This document shows, in pieces, positions 20,071-28,156 of a stretch of 64,000 nucleotides of DNA (positions are counted from its first letter, which is position 1; every line of letters begins with the position of its first letter). Source of the stretch: JAJYUU01 sp963822955 (GTDB taxonomy: Bacteria > Actinomycetota > Actinomycetes > Streptosporangiales > Streptosporangiaceae). The notes under the pieces were generated by a model that was not told where the DNA came from, did not search any database, and saw only the letters and a program-made list of their open reading frames with translations. The stretch is from NCBI GenBank assembly GCA_963822955.1, contig CAWGJS010000001.1:124001-188000 (forward strand), in the 5' to 3' direction. A program made the translations under genes and the position numbers.

Positions 20071-20312
20071 TAGGGCAGGTAGCGGAGCAGGAAGAACTGG
20101 CCCACCCCGGCAACGATGGCCCACACGCCGAACGCGCGCATCACCCAGACGGGCGTCCGTGCGTAAAACCGGCCGGTGACCGGCTGCCCACGCAGGCGGT
20201 CAAGCATCCGGCTGGCCAGCCCCCTGGAATCAGTGACCAGGACGACCCCGATGACCACGCAGAAGAGCATCAAGACCACCTGCCCGACCTGGATATGGCC
20301 GTGCGTGTCCAC
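20070..20312 (-). CDS. Small two-helix membrane protein inside the IS630 element
   Basis: An 80-residue protein with two hydrophobic helices (VVLMLFCVVIGVVLV near residue 12 and VMRAFGVWAIVAGVGQFFLL near the C-terminus) around a basic loop. GTG 20312 has GGGAGG four bases upstream, so it is likely a real gene. It opposes the transposase and its stop codon sits in the inner end-like motif at 20061-20073. No family recognised; it is either cargo or host DNA captured by the element. Confidence 0.65.
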   Translation of the reverse strand: MDTHGHIQVGQVVLMLFCVVIGVVLVTDSRGLASRMLDRLRGQPVTGRFYARTPVWVMRAFGVWAIVAGVGQFFLLRYLP

Positions 20313-20488
20313 AGCGCCTCCCGCCGGAAAGCCAGACCATGCCGTGCCAAGCTACCCCGCGGGCCTGACGCTGGCTACCTCGACAAGAAGGCAAACCACG
20401 ACCCTGCCAGCTACCCCTCCGCACTGTCTGGCCGTTCTCACCCGCCGCCTTCCCAGGCCGCCTGGCCGTCGAAATAGAGCATCAAGAG

Positions 20489-20509
20489 ACTTACGACACG
20501 CGACACTAG
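20489..20509 (-). repeat. Right inverted repeat and TA target of the IS630 element
   Basis: acttacgacacgcgacacta plus g; complementary to the left end with two mismatches. TA at 20507-20508 is the second copy of the target. Confidence 0.75.
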
Positions 20510-20530
20510 CTGCTGCCCGCATCCGACCGG

Positions 20531-21631
20531 CTACTCCGAGTAACGCTCGACCAATCCATGGGCGGCCGGGCCCAGGTGCGTGCCGTACTCCAGCCCGGCC
20601 ACGTAGACGATCTCGGAGTGCGGTACATGCGCCAGCGCGTTCAGCGAGATGGTGTCGCCTCCCGTCGGCAGGTGCGAGATGTGCCACCGGCCGCCGTTGA
20701 AGTGAGCGACGGTCTCATTGTCGAGGGTGAACGTGGAACTGACCCAGACGCCACCCCTGCCGTCCGGGACGAGGTCGCCGATACCGTCCAGCGCGGAGAT
20801 CCGCGGCGACAGGCGCCGCCACCGACCGTCAGTCCGGCGCATGACCAGCGTCCGGAACGCTCCGCTCGATGCGCTGGTGTAGCCCGCCACCCATACAGCT
20901 CCGTGAGCGACCGCGACGCTGTCCAGGACTGGCCCCGGCGGCGCGGAGCTTATCGCTGGCAGCGGCACGGTGGTCCACGTCCCGGCGGACCACCGCGCCA
21001 GTACCGGGGTGCCAGTTGGGTCCATCGCGCCCACGGCCCAGATGTCGCTGGACGAGACCGCCGTGGCTGCTGTGATGTCGTACGGGAGGTGATAGGCCTT
21101 CCAGCTCGTGCCGTTGTAATGCCGGGTGCCGAACGGCCCGAACACCCAGACGTTGCCGGCGCCGAGGACCACGGCCGAGCTGATCGTGTTGTAGGTCGAC
21201 CAGAGGCCGCGTACTGACCAAGATCTGCCGTTCCATCGCATCGCGTAGACGTGCGCGCGGGTGCCGTTGTTGGTGGCGTACTCGCCGAACACCCACACGT
21301 CACGGGCCGAGCTGGCGGCGATCGCGGTCGGTCCCGAGTGGCTGAACCTGACGGGGACCCGCACATCCGTCCAGGACTTGCCGTTCCAGCGGCGGATCAC
21401 CGGCACGTTGTAGTTTCCGTAAGCGTCGCTCTCGCCCAGTGCCCAGACATCCTTCGCCGAGATCGCGAGCATGCTCTGGAAGTTACTGCCGTCGACGTCG
21501 GCCTGATACGCGATGCGCCAGGTCCTGGCGCTGGCCGGCGCGGCGGTAGCGGCGGTAGCCGTCACACCAGCCGTCGCCAGCAGGGTCGCGCCGAGGGCGG
21601 CCGTGACGGCCGTGCGAGTACGGAAGCGCAT
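20531..21631 (-). CDS. Secreted beta-propeller-like protein
   Basis: A 366-residue exported protein with signal peptide MRFRTRTAVTAALGATLLATAG. The mature part has about seven degenerate repeats with the blade pattern D(V/I)WAVG...RWNGxxW (residues DVWALGES, DVWVFGEY, NVWVFGPF, DIWAVGAM, AVWVAGYT, GVWVSSTF, IVYVAGLE). No Cys in the repeats, unlike the protein at 12326-13516. ATG 21631 has GGAG seven bases upstream. Role unknown. Confidence 0.8.
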   Translation of the reverse strand: MRFRTRTAVTAALGATLLATAGVTATAATAAPASARTWRIAYQADVDGSNFQSMLAISAKDVWALGESDAYGNYNVPVIRRWNGKSWTDVRVPVRFSHSGPTAIAASSARDVWVFGEYATNNGTRAHVYAMRWNGRSWSVRGLWSTYNTISSAVVLGAGNVWVFGPFGTRHYNGTSWKAYHLPYDITAATAVSSSDIWAVGAMDPTGTPVLARWSAGTWTTVPLPAISSAPPGPVLDSVAVAHGAVWVAGYTSASSGAFRTLVMRRTDGRWRRLSPRISALDGIGDLVPDGRGGVWVSSTFTLDNETVAHFNGGRWHISHLPTGGDTISLNALAHVPHSEIVYVAGLEYGTHLGPAAHGLVERYSE

Positions 21632-21738
21632 CGCGGGCTCCAGGTGAGGGTGAGTAATGAACGGGACGATGGTCATTCGCTTGTGGCTCCGGCCAAGGAG
21701 GCCGAGAGACCTCGGCAGCCGCAGTCGCGTGGTGGACA

Positions 21739-22599
21739 TCACCGGCCACGCACTCGCCAGCCCTGGCGGTGTGAGCGCTCGGCGGCAGCCCCGCCGCGGG
21801 CCGGGTCATCCGAATCGCCGCCGCCTGCGGCGCAGCTAGCCTCCGGCGCCGGAGTGGACGGCGTGTTCGGCTGCGACGGCCGGCCACCGATGAAGTCCTC
21901 CCAGTCTGCCTGCACCGGTTTCCAGCGGCGGTCGAAGTCTGCGGCCCGGCGGGTAGCCTGTTCCAGTTGCTTGCCCCAGTAGAGGCGCCGCGCCCAGATC
22001 GAATTTGGCCGGGCCAGCCGCACCGCGCCGATGAACCCCACCGGCGGCAGGAACAAGCCGAACAGCCCCGACCGGTACTTGCCCTTGAGGACGCAGACCA
22101 GCGCCAGGCACCCGTCGATGACCAGCACACCTGTCGCGCTGATCCGCACCGAGAACTCAGCGCTGTCGACGTTCGCCACCCGCACCGGGCTAAACCCGAC
22201 CAGGGCTAGACCCAGGCAGGCCGCGACCAGGCTGACCGCCTCGACTGAGAGCTGGCGCTCGCCGCTCCAGTAGACATCCTGCAGGTGCAGGATCAGCGCA
22301 AACTCGTCCAGCACTAGCGACGTCCCGATCCCGGCCGCGATCGCGGAAAACGACAGCCAGCCCAACGTGCCGGGCCCGCCGACCGCCGTGAACGCGCCGA
22401 CGATCAGCAGGATGATGCCGGGTACGGAGTGGTGAACATGCGTCCCGCCGGCCGTGATATTGCGGAACGGGCCGCGCCCGTCGCGGATCAGCCGGGTAAT
22501 CGCTCGCGTCGACACGAAAGTGAGCACGAAGGAAACGAAGCACAGCATCAGCGGCAGCTTGCCAGCTGCGATGACGTCGCGCTGCCACCACCAGAGCAT
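21739..22599 (-). CDS. Multi-pass integral membrane protein
   Basis: A 286-residue protein with about six membrane helices, a conserved ITAGGTHVHHSVPGI motif after the first one or two helices, and a disordered Pro/Ala tail. The HVHH motif is typical of a widespread unstudied actinobacterial membrane family. ATG 22599 has AGGG eight bases upstream; an earlier in-frame GTG or ATG is possible. Confidence 0.75.
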   Translation of the reverse strand: MLWWWQRDVIAAGKLPLMLCFVSFVLTFVSTRAITRLIRDGRGPFRNITAGGTHVHHSVPGIILLIVGAFTAVGGPGTLGWLSFSAIAAGIGTSLVLDEFALILHLQDVYWSGERQLSVEAVSLVAACLGLALVGFSPVRVANVDSAEFSVRISATGVLVIDGCLALVCVLKGKYRSGLFGLFLPPVGFIGAVRLARPNSIWARRLYWGKQLEQATRRAADFDRRWKPVQADWEDFIGGRPSQPNTPSTPAPEASCAAGGGDSDDPARGGAAAERSHRQGWRVRGR

Positions 22600-22639
22600 G
22601 ACGACCACCCTAGGCGCCCCGGCGTGCGGTGGTGCCGCG

Positions 22640-23323
22640 TCAGCCGCCAGTGTCAAGCCGACTGGACCCGGCGGCGAGGAATGCCGTTCCGAAGAACAGC
22701 TCCGTCCAGGAGAGATCAGCCAGTTCTTCCTGCATGGCTGCGCGGATCGTCTCCCACGGACGGCGCATGATCCACTGATCTATGGAGGCGAAAGGCCGCA
22801 CCATCGCGGTTCCGAGCTGCGCTAGCCACCCAGGCGTGGTGTCGGGAACCTTGAGATCCAGCACGACCCAGCGTCCGCCTCCGGAGAGGGCTGCGGCGCC
22901 GCGGGCGATGACCGCTGCGGACTCGGGCACCTGCGACAGGGCGTACGTGGACAGGATCGCGTCGACCTCGGTCGGGAAGCCGAAGTCGACCGCGTCGGCT
23001 TGCACGAGGCTGACATTGCTCCAGCCGTTCGTCTCTATCCGATCCTGGGCACGGGCGAGCATCGCGTCGGTCAGGTCGACGCCGACGATCCGGCCGTCGG
23101 GACCGATCATCTGTTCAATCAGCGGGAAGTTCAGGCCTGTGCCGCATGCGATGTCGATCACGCTGTCACCCGCGCGGAGGCCGAGCTCTTGTACGGCGCG
23201 GAGGCGCTGTGCCCGCTGGGGGTAGCCGGGCGCGGGGTAGAGCCGGGAGGTGATGTCGTAGTGCTTCGCCTTCTTGCGGTACGTCTCGATCAGGTGCTCT
23301 CGCGTGCTGTCAACCTGGCTCAC
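22640..23323 (-). CDS. Class I SAM-dependent methyltransferase (UbiE/Methyltransf_11 type)
   Basis: A 227-residue methyltransferase: motif I VIDIACGTGLNFP, acidic end of strand 2 GVDLTDAML, LVQADAVDFGF, and YALSQVPE, then a C-terminal stretch that may lie on the membrane (GWLAQLGTAMVRPFASIDQW). GTG 23323 has GAGGAG seven bases upstream. The order with the SRPBCC gene behind it (53 bases) suggests an operon. Substrate unknown, perhaps a lipid or quinone. Confidence 0.85.
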   Translation of the reverse strand: MSQVDSTREHLIETYRKKAKHYDITSRLYPAPGYPQRAQRLRAVQELGLRAGDSVIDIACGTGLNFPLIEQMIGPDGRIVGVDLTDAMLARAQDRIETNGWSNVSLVQADAVDFGFPTEVDAILSTYALSQVPESAAVIARGAAALSGGGRWVVLDLKVPDTTPGWLAQLGTAMVRPFASIDQWIMRRPWETIRAAMQEELADLSWTELFFGTAFLAAGSSRLDTGG

Positions 23324-23375
23324 GGTGCGCTCCTCGATCTCGGTAGCGTCGCGGTAAGACCGCGCGCCACCCCAG

Positions 23376-23840
23376 CTAGGACTCCGCGCCTTCCCGCGCA
23401 GCGGACTCGACTGCAGCCTTGATCGCGACCATCTCTTGCTCGCTGACGCGCTGAACTCGCCCTTTGAGAGTGCGAGGCACCGCGCGCATGATGCCCGCGA
23501 GGTCGACCTCAATCCACATCTTGGCGGCGGTCTGCCGATCGTCCACCGGCTCGAGTTCCATTGCCCAGCGCGCCGCGGAAGTACCCATGGGCCCGGCGAA
23601 CGCGACGTAGCGGGGCGCCTCGACGGCGGTCACCTCCTGGCTGCGGCCGCGAGTCAGCCAGAGGATCGCCTTCGCGCGCTGGTCCAGCCGCGAGCCGGGC
23701 TGAAGCGGAGCTCCTCCGCGAACCCTGCATTCAAGAACCGTCGGCGCCCACTCCGGCCAGCGTCCGACGTCACAGACATACGCCCACACCTCACGGACGC
23801 TGCTGGCGATTGTTATGCAGCTCTCTGTTCTGAATGTCAT
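23376..23840 (-). CDS. SRPBCC-family (polyketide cyclase/dehydrase-like) protein
   Basis: A 154-residue START-fold protein beginning MTFRTESCITIASSVREVWAYV with DVGRWPEWAPTVLEC, the usual SRPBCC opening; a helix at the C-terminus covers a hydrophobic pocket. Such proteins bind small hydrophobic ligands. It lies upstream of the methyltransferase on the same strand, so the two may act on the same lipid-like ligand. Confidence 0.8.
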   Translation of the reverse strand: MTFRTESCITIASSVREVWAYVCDVGRWPEWAPTVLECRVRGGAPLQPGSRLDQRAKAILWLTRGRSQEVTAVEAPRYVAFAGPMGTSAARWAMELEPVDDRQTAAKMWIEVDLAGIMRAVPRTLKGRVQRVSEQEMVAIKAAVESAAREGAES

Positions 23841-24048
23841 CGAGCGCACTGTGCGTTGATCACTTTCCGGTTGCATAAAACTCCCGCGACGCTACATCCT
23901 GACTGAGACGCCTGCAAGTGCGATCTCGCCGCCAAGCTCTGCTGGTGCGAGTCAGGGTCAGCCGCACCCGCGAGGGCCACGTCTGGTGTCACGGGCCGGA
24001 GCGGCGGGCGGTTCAAGCCCGACCGCTGGTCTTTGCCAGGGTGGTTGT

Positions 24049-25131
24049 TCACTGCGAGCGCACAGGCTCACGGCGCCCGTCAGCGGTCAATGCGTTCGCT
24101 ATCTCTTGCGTGGTCTGATCCCAGCCGCTCAGGGTCGACCGCCGCTTCCGTACGGCGGCCCGTAGCCGGTGTCGGTGATGCTCGTCGCCCAGCCAGTCCC
24201 CGATCGCCGCGGCGAGGGCAGCCGGATCGCCGGGCGGGATCAGTTGGCCGGGCCGGGTGCCGTCGGTGCTGGAGCCGAGCGCTTCTGGCAGCCCGCCCAC
24301 CGCGGCGGCTATGACGGGCACGCCGTGGGCGAGCGCTTCGGTTACAGCCATGCCGTAGGTCTCCGAGCGGGACGGCGCGATGAGAAGGTCGGCGGTGGCG
24401 TAGGCGTGGCTGAGCGGCGCACCGGTCAGGACGCCGGTGAGCCGAACGCGGTCGCCGTAGCCGAGGCGAGTGATACGGGTTCGCAACTGGCCGACAAAGT
24501 CCGGGTCGCGGTCGAGCGGTCCGGCCAGCACGCAATGCCAGTCCAGGTCACCGAGCCCGGCGAGTGCCTCGACGAGGAGGTCCTGCCCTTTGTGGCGACC
24601 GAGAGTTCCGACGCAGATCAGCCGACCGCGGACGGGCCGGGCGGGGGCAGCGACCTGATCGACGCCCGGCCGGGCGACGTGCACCTGGCAGGCCGGGATC
24701 TCGTACCGGGTCAGGACCTCCTGGCGGGTCCATTCGCTGGTAACGACCACGCCCGTGGCCGCACGAAGCACGAGTCGCTCGGAGCGCTGCGCGCTGGCAT
24801 GTTGGCGTGTGTCGAGGGCGGTGGCCAGTGGCATGTGCAACAGCACTGTCATTCGTACCCGGCCTGCGTGTGGCAGCAGCTGCGCTGCCGTCGGCGAGGC
24901 GATCAGTCCGTCGATCAGGGCGATCTCACCGTCCGGGATGCCGGAAACGACGCAGGCGATGTCGGCGCGGGCGCCCGGCCCAGGTACCGGCCACGGCGCG
25001 GCGACGGTCGCGACCAGCACCTCCCAGCCGGCCTCGGCCAGCCCCGCGCAGACCCGCCGGTCGTAGATGTTGCCGCCGCTAGGCTGGCCAGGATTATCGA
25101 AACCCTCGGGGACTACTACGTGGACTCGCAC
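24049..25131 (-). CDS. GT4-family glycosyltransferase
   Basis: A 360-residue retaining glycosyltransferase: N-terminal MRVHVVVPEGFDNPGQPSGG acceptor loop, then VGTLGRHKGQDLLVEAL and the donor-binding E-x7-E motif in SETYGMAVTEALAHG, PVIAAAVGGLPEAL. Donor would be a nucleotide sugar, acting at the cytoplasmic face. GTG 25131 with GGGAG five bases upstream. Divergent, with 112 bases between, from the methyltransferase pair, and likely part of the 24-32.6 kb lipid-type cluster. Confidence 0.88.
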   Translation of the reverse strand: MRVHVVVPEGFDNPGQPSGGNIYDRRVCAGLAEAGWEVLVATVAAPWPVPGPGARADIACVVSGIPDGEIALIDGLIASPTAAQLLPHAGRVRMTVLLHMPLATALDTRQHASAQRSERLVLRAATGVVVTSEWTRQEVLTRYEIPACQVHVARPGVDQVAAPARPVRGRLICVGTLGRHKGQDLLVEALAGLGDLDWHCVLAGPLDRDPDFVGQLRTRITRLGYGDRVRLTGVLTGAPLSHAYATADLLIAPSRSETYGMAVTEALAHGVPVIAAAVGGLPEALGSSTDGTRPGQLIPPGDPAALAAAIGDWLGDEHHRHRLRAAVRKRRSTLSGWDQTTQEIANALTADGRREPVRSQ

Positions 25132-25243
25132 GATGCTCCCGCCGTCGAGAGCGCCTGCCGCACTGAGCCGCCTGCCTCCAGCCGATCTGAACTACACCTG
25201 CCGCCTGTCCGTCATACCTGACACAGGATGGTACGGAGAAGCG

Positions 25244-26035
25244 GTGGACACGGTTCGACCCGAGGCGAATGGTGTGAGACAGGATTTGCGAGCGCCATCC
25301 TCGACGGCGCTAGAGCGGGCACAGGCGGCCGCCTTCTCCGCGGGCGAGTATGTGGGCCAAGAGAGCTTCATCCGGGCGGGCGAGGTCCGCACGCTAGCAC
25401 ACCGGGCTGGGGTAAGCCGCGGTGTCTCCGTGCTCGACTTGTGCTGCGGAGTGGCCGGCCCCGGCCGGATGGTGACGGCGGAGTCGGGCTGCCGCTACCT
25501 GGGCGTCGATCATTCCGCCAGCGCACTGGCCATCGCCCGGGAGCTGGCATCGAATCTCCCCTGTCGCTTCGAGCAGGCTCACATCCCGCCGGTGCCCGAG
25601 GGTCGCTTCGAGGTGGTACTCCTGCTGGAGACGATGTTGGCGTTTCCCGACAAGGATGCCCTGGCGGACGAGGTGGCGCGCGTGCTGGAGGCAGGCGGGC
25701 GTTTCGCCTTCACGGTCGAGGTAGGCCTGCCGCTCACTGAGCAGGAGCGAGCACTGATGCCCAGCTCCGATACGGTCTGGCCCATTCAGCTGGCGAAATT
25801 GACAGGCGTGCTGCGCGGGGCGGGGCTGACCGTGACGTGGCGGCGTGAGTACAGCAGCTCCCATCAGGCAGCAGCCGCCGCGCTGCTTCGCTGTTATCAA
25901 GCTGATTCACTCCAGATCGCCGCCCAGATCGGGACGCGGGCCACCGCCAACCTGATCACTTCGCATCGGCTGTGGAGTGACTGGCTCGGCAGCGGGCGGG
26001 TGCGCAAGTTCGCGATGGTAGCCGAGAAGCAATGA
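25244..26035 (+). CDS. SAM-dependent methyltransferase, first of a coupled pair
   Basis: A 263-residue methyltransferase: motif I VLDLCCGVAGPGRM, YLGVDHSASALAIARE, VVLLLETMLAFPDKD and FAFTVEVGLPLTEQE. GTG 25244 has GGAG at 25235-25238. Its TGA overlaps the ATG of the next methyltransferase (ATGA at 26032-26035), so both are translated together. A small-molecule methyltransferase rather than a nucleic-acid enzyme; target probably an intermediate of the neighbouring glycolipid-type pathway. Confidence 0.85.
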   Translation: MDTVRPEANGVRQDLRAPSSTALERAQAAAFSAGEYVGQESFIRAGEVRTLAHRAGVSRGVSVLDLCCGVAGPGRMVTAESGCRYLGVDHSASALAIARELASNLPCRFEQAHIPPVPEGRFEVVLLLETMLAFPDKDALADEVARVLEAGGRFAFTVEVGLPLTEQERALMPSSDTVWPIQLAKLTGVLRGAGLTVTWRREYSSSHQAAAAALLRCYQADSLQIAAQIGTRATANLITSHRLWSDWLGSGRVRKFAMVAEKQ

Positions 26036-26946
26036 CCTGCCTCGATGAAGCGTCGGCTGCCTCCGGCTATGCCCGCTACCTGGCCGCGAAGACGACCGTA
26101 GATGACCGGGCGCTCAACCGGCAGGTGCTGGCCGAGCTGTGCCGCCTGATGCCGGCGGGTTCGCTGCGGGTGCTGGAGGCCAGCGCCGGCCTGGGGACCA
26201 TGGTTGGTCGTCTGCTGGACTGGGGAGTCGTCGGCGCCGGCGAATACGTCCTGCTGGATGCTGACCGGCAGCTGCTGGATTGCTCGCGCCGGTGGCTGCG
26301 CGACTGGGCGGCCGAGCGGGGTGTGCGCAGCGAGCTGCTACCGGACGGCCTGCAGCTGGGTGAGCTGCGGGTGCGCCTCGTGCACGCCGAGCTCGGCGGT
26401 TACCTGGAGGCCGCTCACGGGGAACCGGCCGATGTGCTGATCGCCAACGCGGTCCTGGACCTCGTGGACGTCCCGGCCGTCCTGCCCGGATTGCTGCGGC
26501 TACTTGTCCCCGGCGGGGTCTACTGGTTCACGATCAACTACGACGGGGAGAGCATCTTCGCGCCCGGCCACCCCCACGACGACCAGGTCATGCGGGCCTA
26601 CCACCGCGACATGGACGAGCGCATCCGCTACGGCCGGCCGGCCGGGGAAAGCCGCACGGGCCGCCACTTGTATCACCACCTGCGAGATGCGGGGGCGCCC
26701 GTCCTGGCGGCGGGGTCGTCGGATTGGGTCGTGTACCCGGCCCCGGACGGGAACTACCCGGCCGATGAGGCTTACTTCCTGCGCAGCATCCTTCATACGA
26801 TCCGGGACGCACTGCGCAACCGCCAGGACCGGGTAGAACAGGCAGACCTGGCTGACTGGCTAGCCGTGCGCTGTCGGCAGCTGGCTGCAGGCGAGCTGGT
26901 CTACATCGCGCACCAGCTTGACTTCGTGGGCCGCTCGCCTGGCTAG
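26032..26946 (+). CDS. SAM-dependent methyltransferase, second of a coupled pair
   Basis: A 304-residue protein with motif I LRVLEASAGLGTM, YVLLDADRQLL, LIANAVLDLVD and GGVYWFTINYDGESIF. It overlaps the previous gene by four bases. The C-terminal third (RRYGRPAGESRTGRHLYHHL-like basic segment, then YLRS-type helix) is unlike the first methyltransferase, so the two are not a simple duplication. Ends convergent with the membrane protein at 26985. Confidence 0.82.
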   Translation: MTCLDEASAASGYARYLAAKTTVDDRALNRQVLAELCRLMPAGSLRVLEASAGLGTMVGRLLDWGVVGAGEYVLLDADRQLLDCSRRWLRDWAAERGVRSELLPDGLQLGELRVRLVHAELGGYLEAAHGEPADVLIANAVLDLVDVPAVLPGLLRLLVPGGVYWFTINYDGESIFAPGHPHDDQVMRAYHRDMDERIRYGRPAGESRTGRHLYHHLRDAGAPVLAAGSSDWVVYPAPDGNYPADEAYFLRSILHTIRDALRNRQDRVEQADLADWLAVRCRQLAAGELVYIAHQLDFVGRSPG

Positions 26947-26984
26947 CGCTCGGCAGGCGCACGGTGGTCACCCGGTGCCGCCGG

Positions 26985-28010
26985 TCAGCCACGAACGTCC
27001 TCCAACGTCTGCGGGGCCAGATCGGGTCGTCTCGAATCGTCAGGATGACCTGGGCCGCGACGGCGGCGAACGGCGTCGCCTAGCAGAAGGCCAGCGCCCG
27101 GGGCAACGGCCACCAGCATGAGCACCGCATAGAGCGTGGCGACGGTGACCCCGGTGGCCGCGCCGAGCCCGGCCGCGGCGAAGGCCCAGGCCGCAGCACC
27201 CTCCCGCGGACCCCACCCGCCGATGCTCAGGGGGATGACCACGGCAATCTGAACCACCATCAGCAGCGCGAGCAGTTCGCCCAGGGGTGCGGTGCTGCCG
27301 GCGACCCGGGCCGCGATGACGAACGTGGCCGTGTGCCCGGCCACGACCAGCAGTGATGCCAGCACGAGCTGGGGCCACACGTCCGGGGCCAGCAGGCCGT
27401 GCCGCAGGTCATCGGAAACGGCCCTCGCCGTCCGTGCCAGCCGCGACCCGCCGCGCCATTGAGCGCCGCACACCACCAGCGCAGCGCACCCGGCTACACC
27501 CGCGACGCCCGCCAGAACATACGGCAGCGCGGGCCGGACGGGCGACGGCAGGGTCAGCAATACAACGGCGGTCACTACGGCCTGGATAACCTGACCCCAC
27601 AGCCGTTCCCACGCAACCGCGCGCAGCCCCCGTGCCACGTCTCCAGTGCGCCGGCCGTGTGTGACCGCCCGGTGCACGTCGCCGAGAACGCCTCCGATGA
27701 GCACGGAGTTGAGGAACAGGGAACGGTAGTAGGCACGGACCGCGGCTGGCAGGCCAATGCCGATGCCGAGCGCCCGGGCGACGACGCGCCACCGCCAGGC
27801 CGAGCACACCGTAGTCAGGGCTGTGAGCGTGGCGGCGGCCACGACCGCCGGCCAGGTGACCGCCCGCAGGCCGTCCTCGAACGGCGCAGCGCCCACCAGC
27901 CGCACGAGAAACCACAGCACGGTGACGCCGACGGCCAGGCGCAGGAACAACGGGCCGAACCGGCGGACGCCTCGACCGAGCCCGACGGCAACTGAGTGCA
28001 CGGACGCCAC
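26985..28010 (-). CDS. Lysylphosphatidylglycerol-synthase-type transmembrane protein
   Basis: A 341-residue protein with about eight membrane helices and the LPG_synthase_TM pattern: RAYYRSLFLNSVLIGGVLGDVHRAV near residue 90 and IPLSIGGWGPREGAAAWAF near residue 265. The soluble aminoacyl-transferase domain of MprF is absent, as in the flippase-like members. In clusters with glycosyltransferases these are thought to flip or handle lipid-linked intermediates. GTG at 28010 lacks a clear ribosome site; GTG 28001 is an alternative. Confidence 0.85.
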   Translation of the reverse strand: MASVHSVAVGLGRGVRRFGPLFLRLAVGVTVLWFLVRLVGAAPFEDGLRAVTWPAVVAAATLTALTTVCSAWRWRVVARALGIGIGLPAAVRAYYRSLFLNSVLIGGVLGDVHRAVTHGRRTGDVARGLRAVAWERLWGQVIQAVVTAVVLLTLPSPVRPALPYVLAGVAGVAGCAALVVCGAQWRGGSRLARTARAVSDDLRHGLLAPDVWPQLVLASLLVVAGHTATFVIAARVAGSTAPLGELLALLMVVQIAVVIPLSIGGWGPREGAAAWAFAAAGLGAATGVTVATLYAVLMLVAVAPGAGLLLGDAVRRRRGPGHPDDSRRPDLAPQTLEDVRG

Positions 28011-28156
28011 AATGGCTTACACGAGCCCGCTTTGCGCAGAGTTCAATCGTCCGGCTGCGGCAACATTGCGAGACCGGCCGCGGTGAACCAGCGCGACTGT
28101 TATGCCGTTGTCCTATAGACGTCCGGCGGCACACGGCTAAGGCAGACGGAGGCGCG

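Larger units (their letters stand above)
18948..20506 (+). mobile_element. IS630-family insertion element with extra 3' cargo
   Basis: Bounded by TA at 18946-18947 and TA at 20507-20508, the IS630/Tc1 target duplication. Terminal inverted repeats gtgtcccgtgttgtaagt (left) and its near-complement at 20489-20506 match at 16 of 18 positions. Inside are a frameshifted DDE transposase (18999 to about 20070) and an opposing 80-residue membrane protein gene (20070-20312). At 1559 bases it is about 0.4 kb longer than a usual IS630. A second end-like motif, gacgcgacgctag at 20061-20073, would give a normal 1.12-kb element. Confidence 0.75.

Noticed and set aside
23965..24020. tRNA-like T-arm (cgggcggttcaagcccg)
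   Set aside because: No matching acceptor, D or anticodon arms can be drawn around it.
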